From NCBI GenBank assembly GCA_965651255.1, contig CBFGRU010000200.1, positions 1 to 6,052 of the forward strand: a DNA stretch of 6,052 bases. Reading direction: 5' to 3'. The notes under the pieces are model-generated. The model was given only the letters and a program-made list of their open reading frames with translations. It made no database searches and had not been told where the DNA came from. Of this stretch, positions 6,029 to 6,052 are shown one piece after another; the stretch's first letter is position 1; each line of letters begins with the position of its first letter. Position numbers and translations under genes: made by a program. This DNA is from CBFGRU01 sp965651255 (GTDB taxonomy: Bacteria; Planctomycetota; Phycisphaerae; Phycisphaerales; SM1A02).

Positions 6029-6052
6029 CACGGCGGGCTTCGGCCCGCCGTG
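6029..6052 (+). terminator. Strong stem-loop after rnpB, probable intrinsic terminator
   Basis: A perfect 10-bp G/C-rich stem, CACGGCGGGC with GCCCGCCGTG, closes a UUCG tetraloop in the C(UUCG)G context known for exceptional stability. It starts about nine bases after the end of RNase P helix P1. The window ends at the last base of the stem, so the T-run that would confirm an intrinsic terminator cannot be seen. Confidence 0.8.

Overview
The window is about 6 kb of G+C-rich, densely coding bacterial chromosome. It holds mostly ordinary core genes, with no mobile element, phage gene or CRISPR array. The gene mix (a SucC-type ligase, a Gfo/Idh/MocA-like protein, a DUF418 membrane protein, an HD-GYP phosphohydrolase, a type A RNase P RNA), the protein wording and the uneven use of Shine-Dalgarno sites suggest Planctomycetota, perhaps Phycisphaerae. 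That placement is an impression from family resemblance, not a computed result.

Positions 1-3035, plus strand. The window opens inside sucC, the beta subunit of succinyl-CoA synthetase (TCA cycle). Its N-terminal third lies off the left edge. The expected partner sucD does not follow. Instead there is a HAD-superfamily phosphatase of the phosphoglycolate-phosphatase type, then a DUF418 multi-pass membrane protein. The DUF418 protein carries a proline-rich N-terminal tail encoded by an in-frame 9-bp tandem repeat.

Positions 3036-4612, plus strand. A short intergenic region holds a 7+7 bp inverted repeat and an extended -10 promoter candidate. It precedes a two-gene unit: an unrecognised 249-residue soluble protein, then a compact HD-GYP protein (predicted cyclic-di-GMP phosphodiesterase) starting 5 bp after it. 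The tight pairing suggests linked expression and perhaps linked function.

Positions 4613-5558, minus strand. A 313-residue protein related to Gfo/Idh/MocA oxidoreductases converges on the HD-GYP gene with only 4 bp between stop codons. It lacks the usual dinucleotide-binding and EKP signatures, so it may not be an active oxidoreductase.

Positions 5559-6052, plus strand. A compact divergent promoter region contains overlapping -10-like elements on the two strands and a perfect 8-bp inverted repeat. It separates that gene from rnpB, the RNA subunit of RNase P. The RNA can be folded by eye: P1, P2, P3, P4 with its bulged U, P8, P9, P12, P18 with a GNRA loop, and the P6 pseudoknot are all found. 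Its P15-P17 region is rearranged and I see no L15 GGU motif. A strong C(UUCG)G stem-loop, the probable rnpB terminator, ends exactly at the window edge.

I did not find a clearly new multi-gene system. The best leads are the unknown protein paired with HD-GYP, the divergent rnpB promoter, and the modified substrate-binding region of the RNase P RNA.
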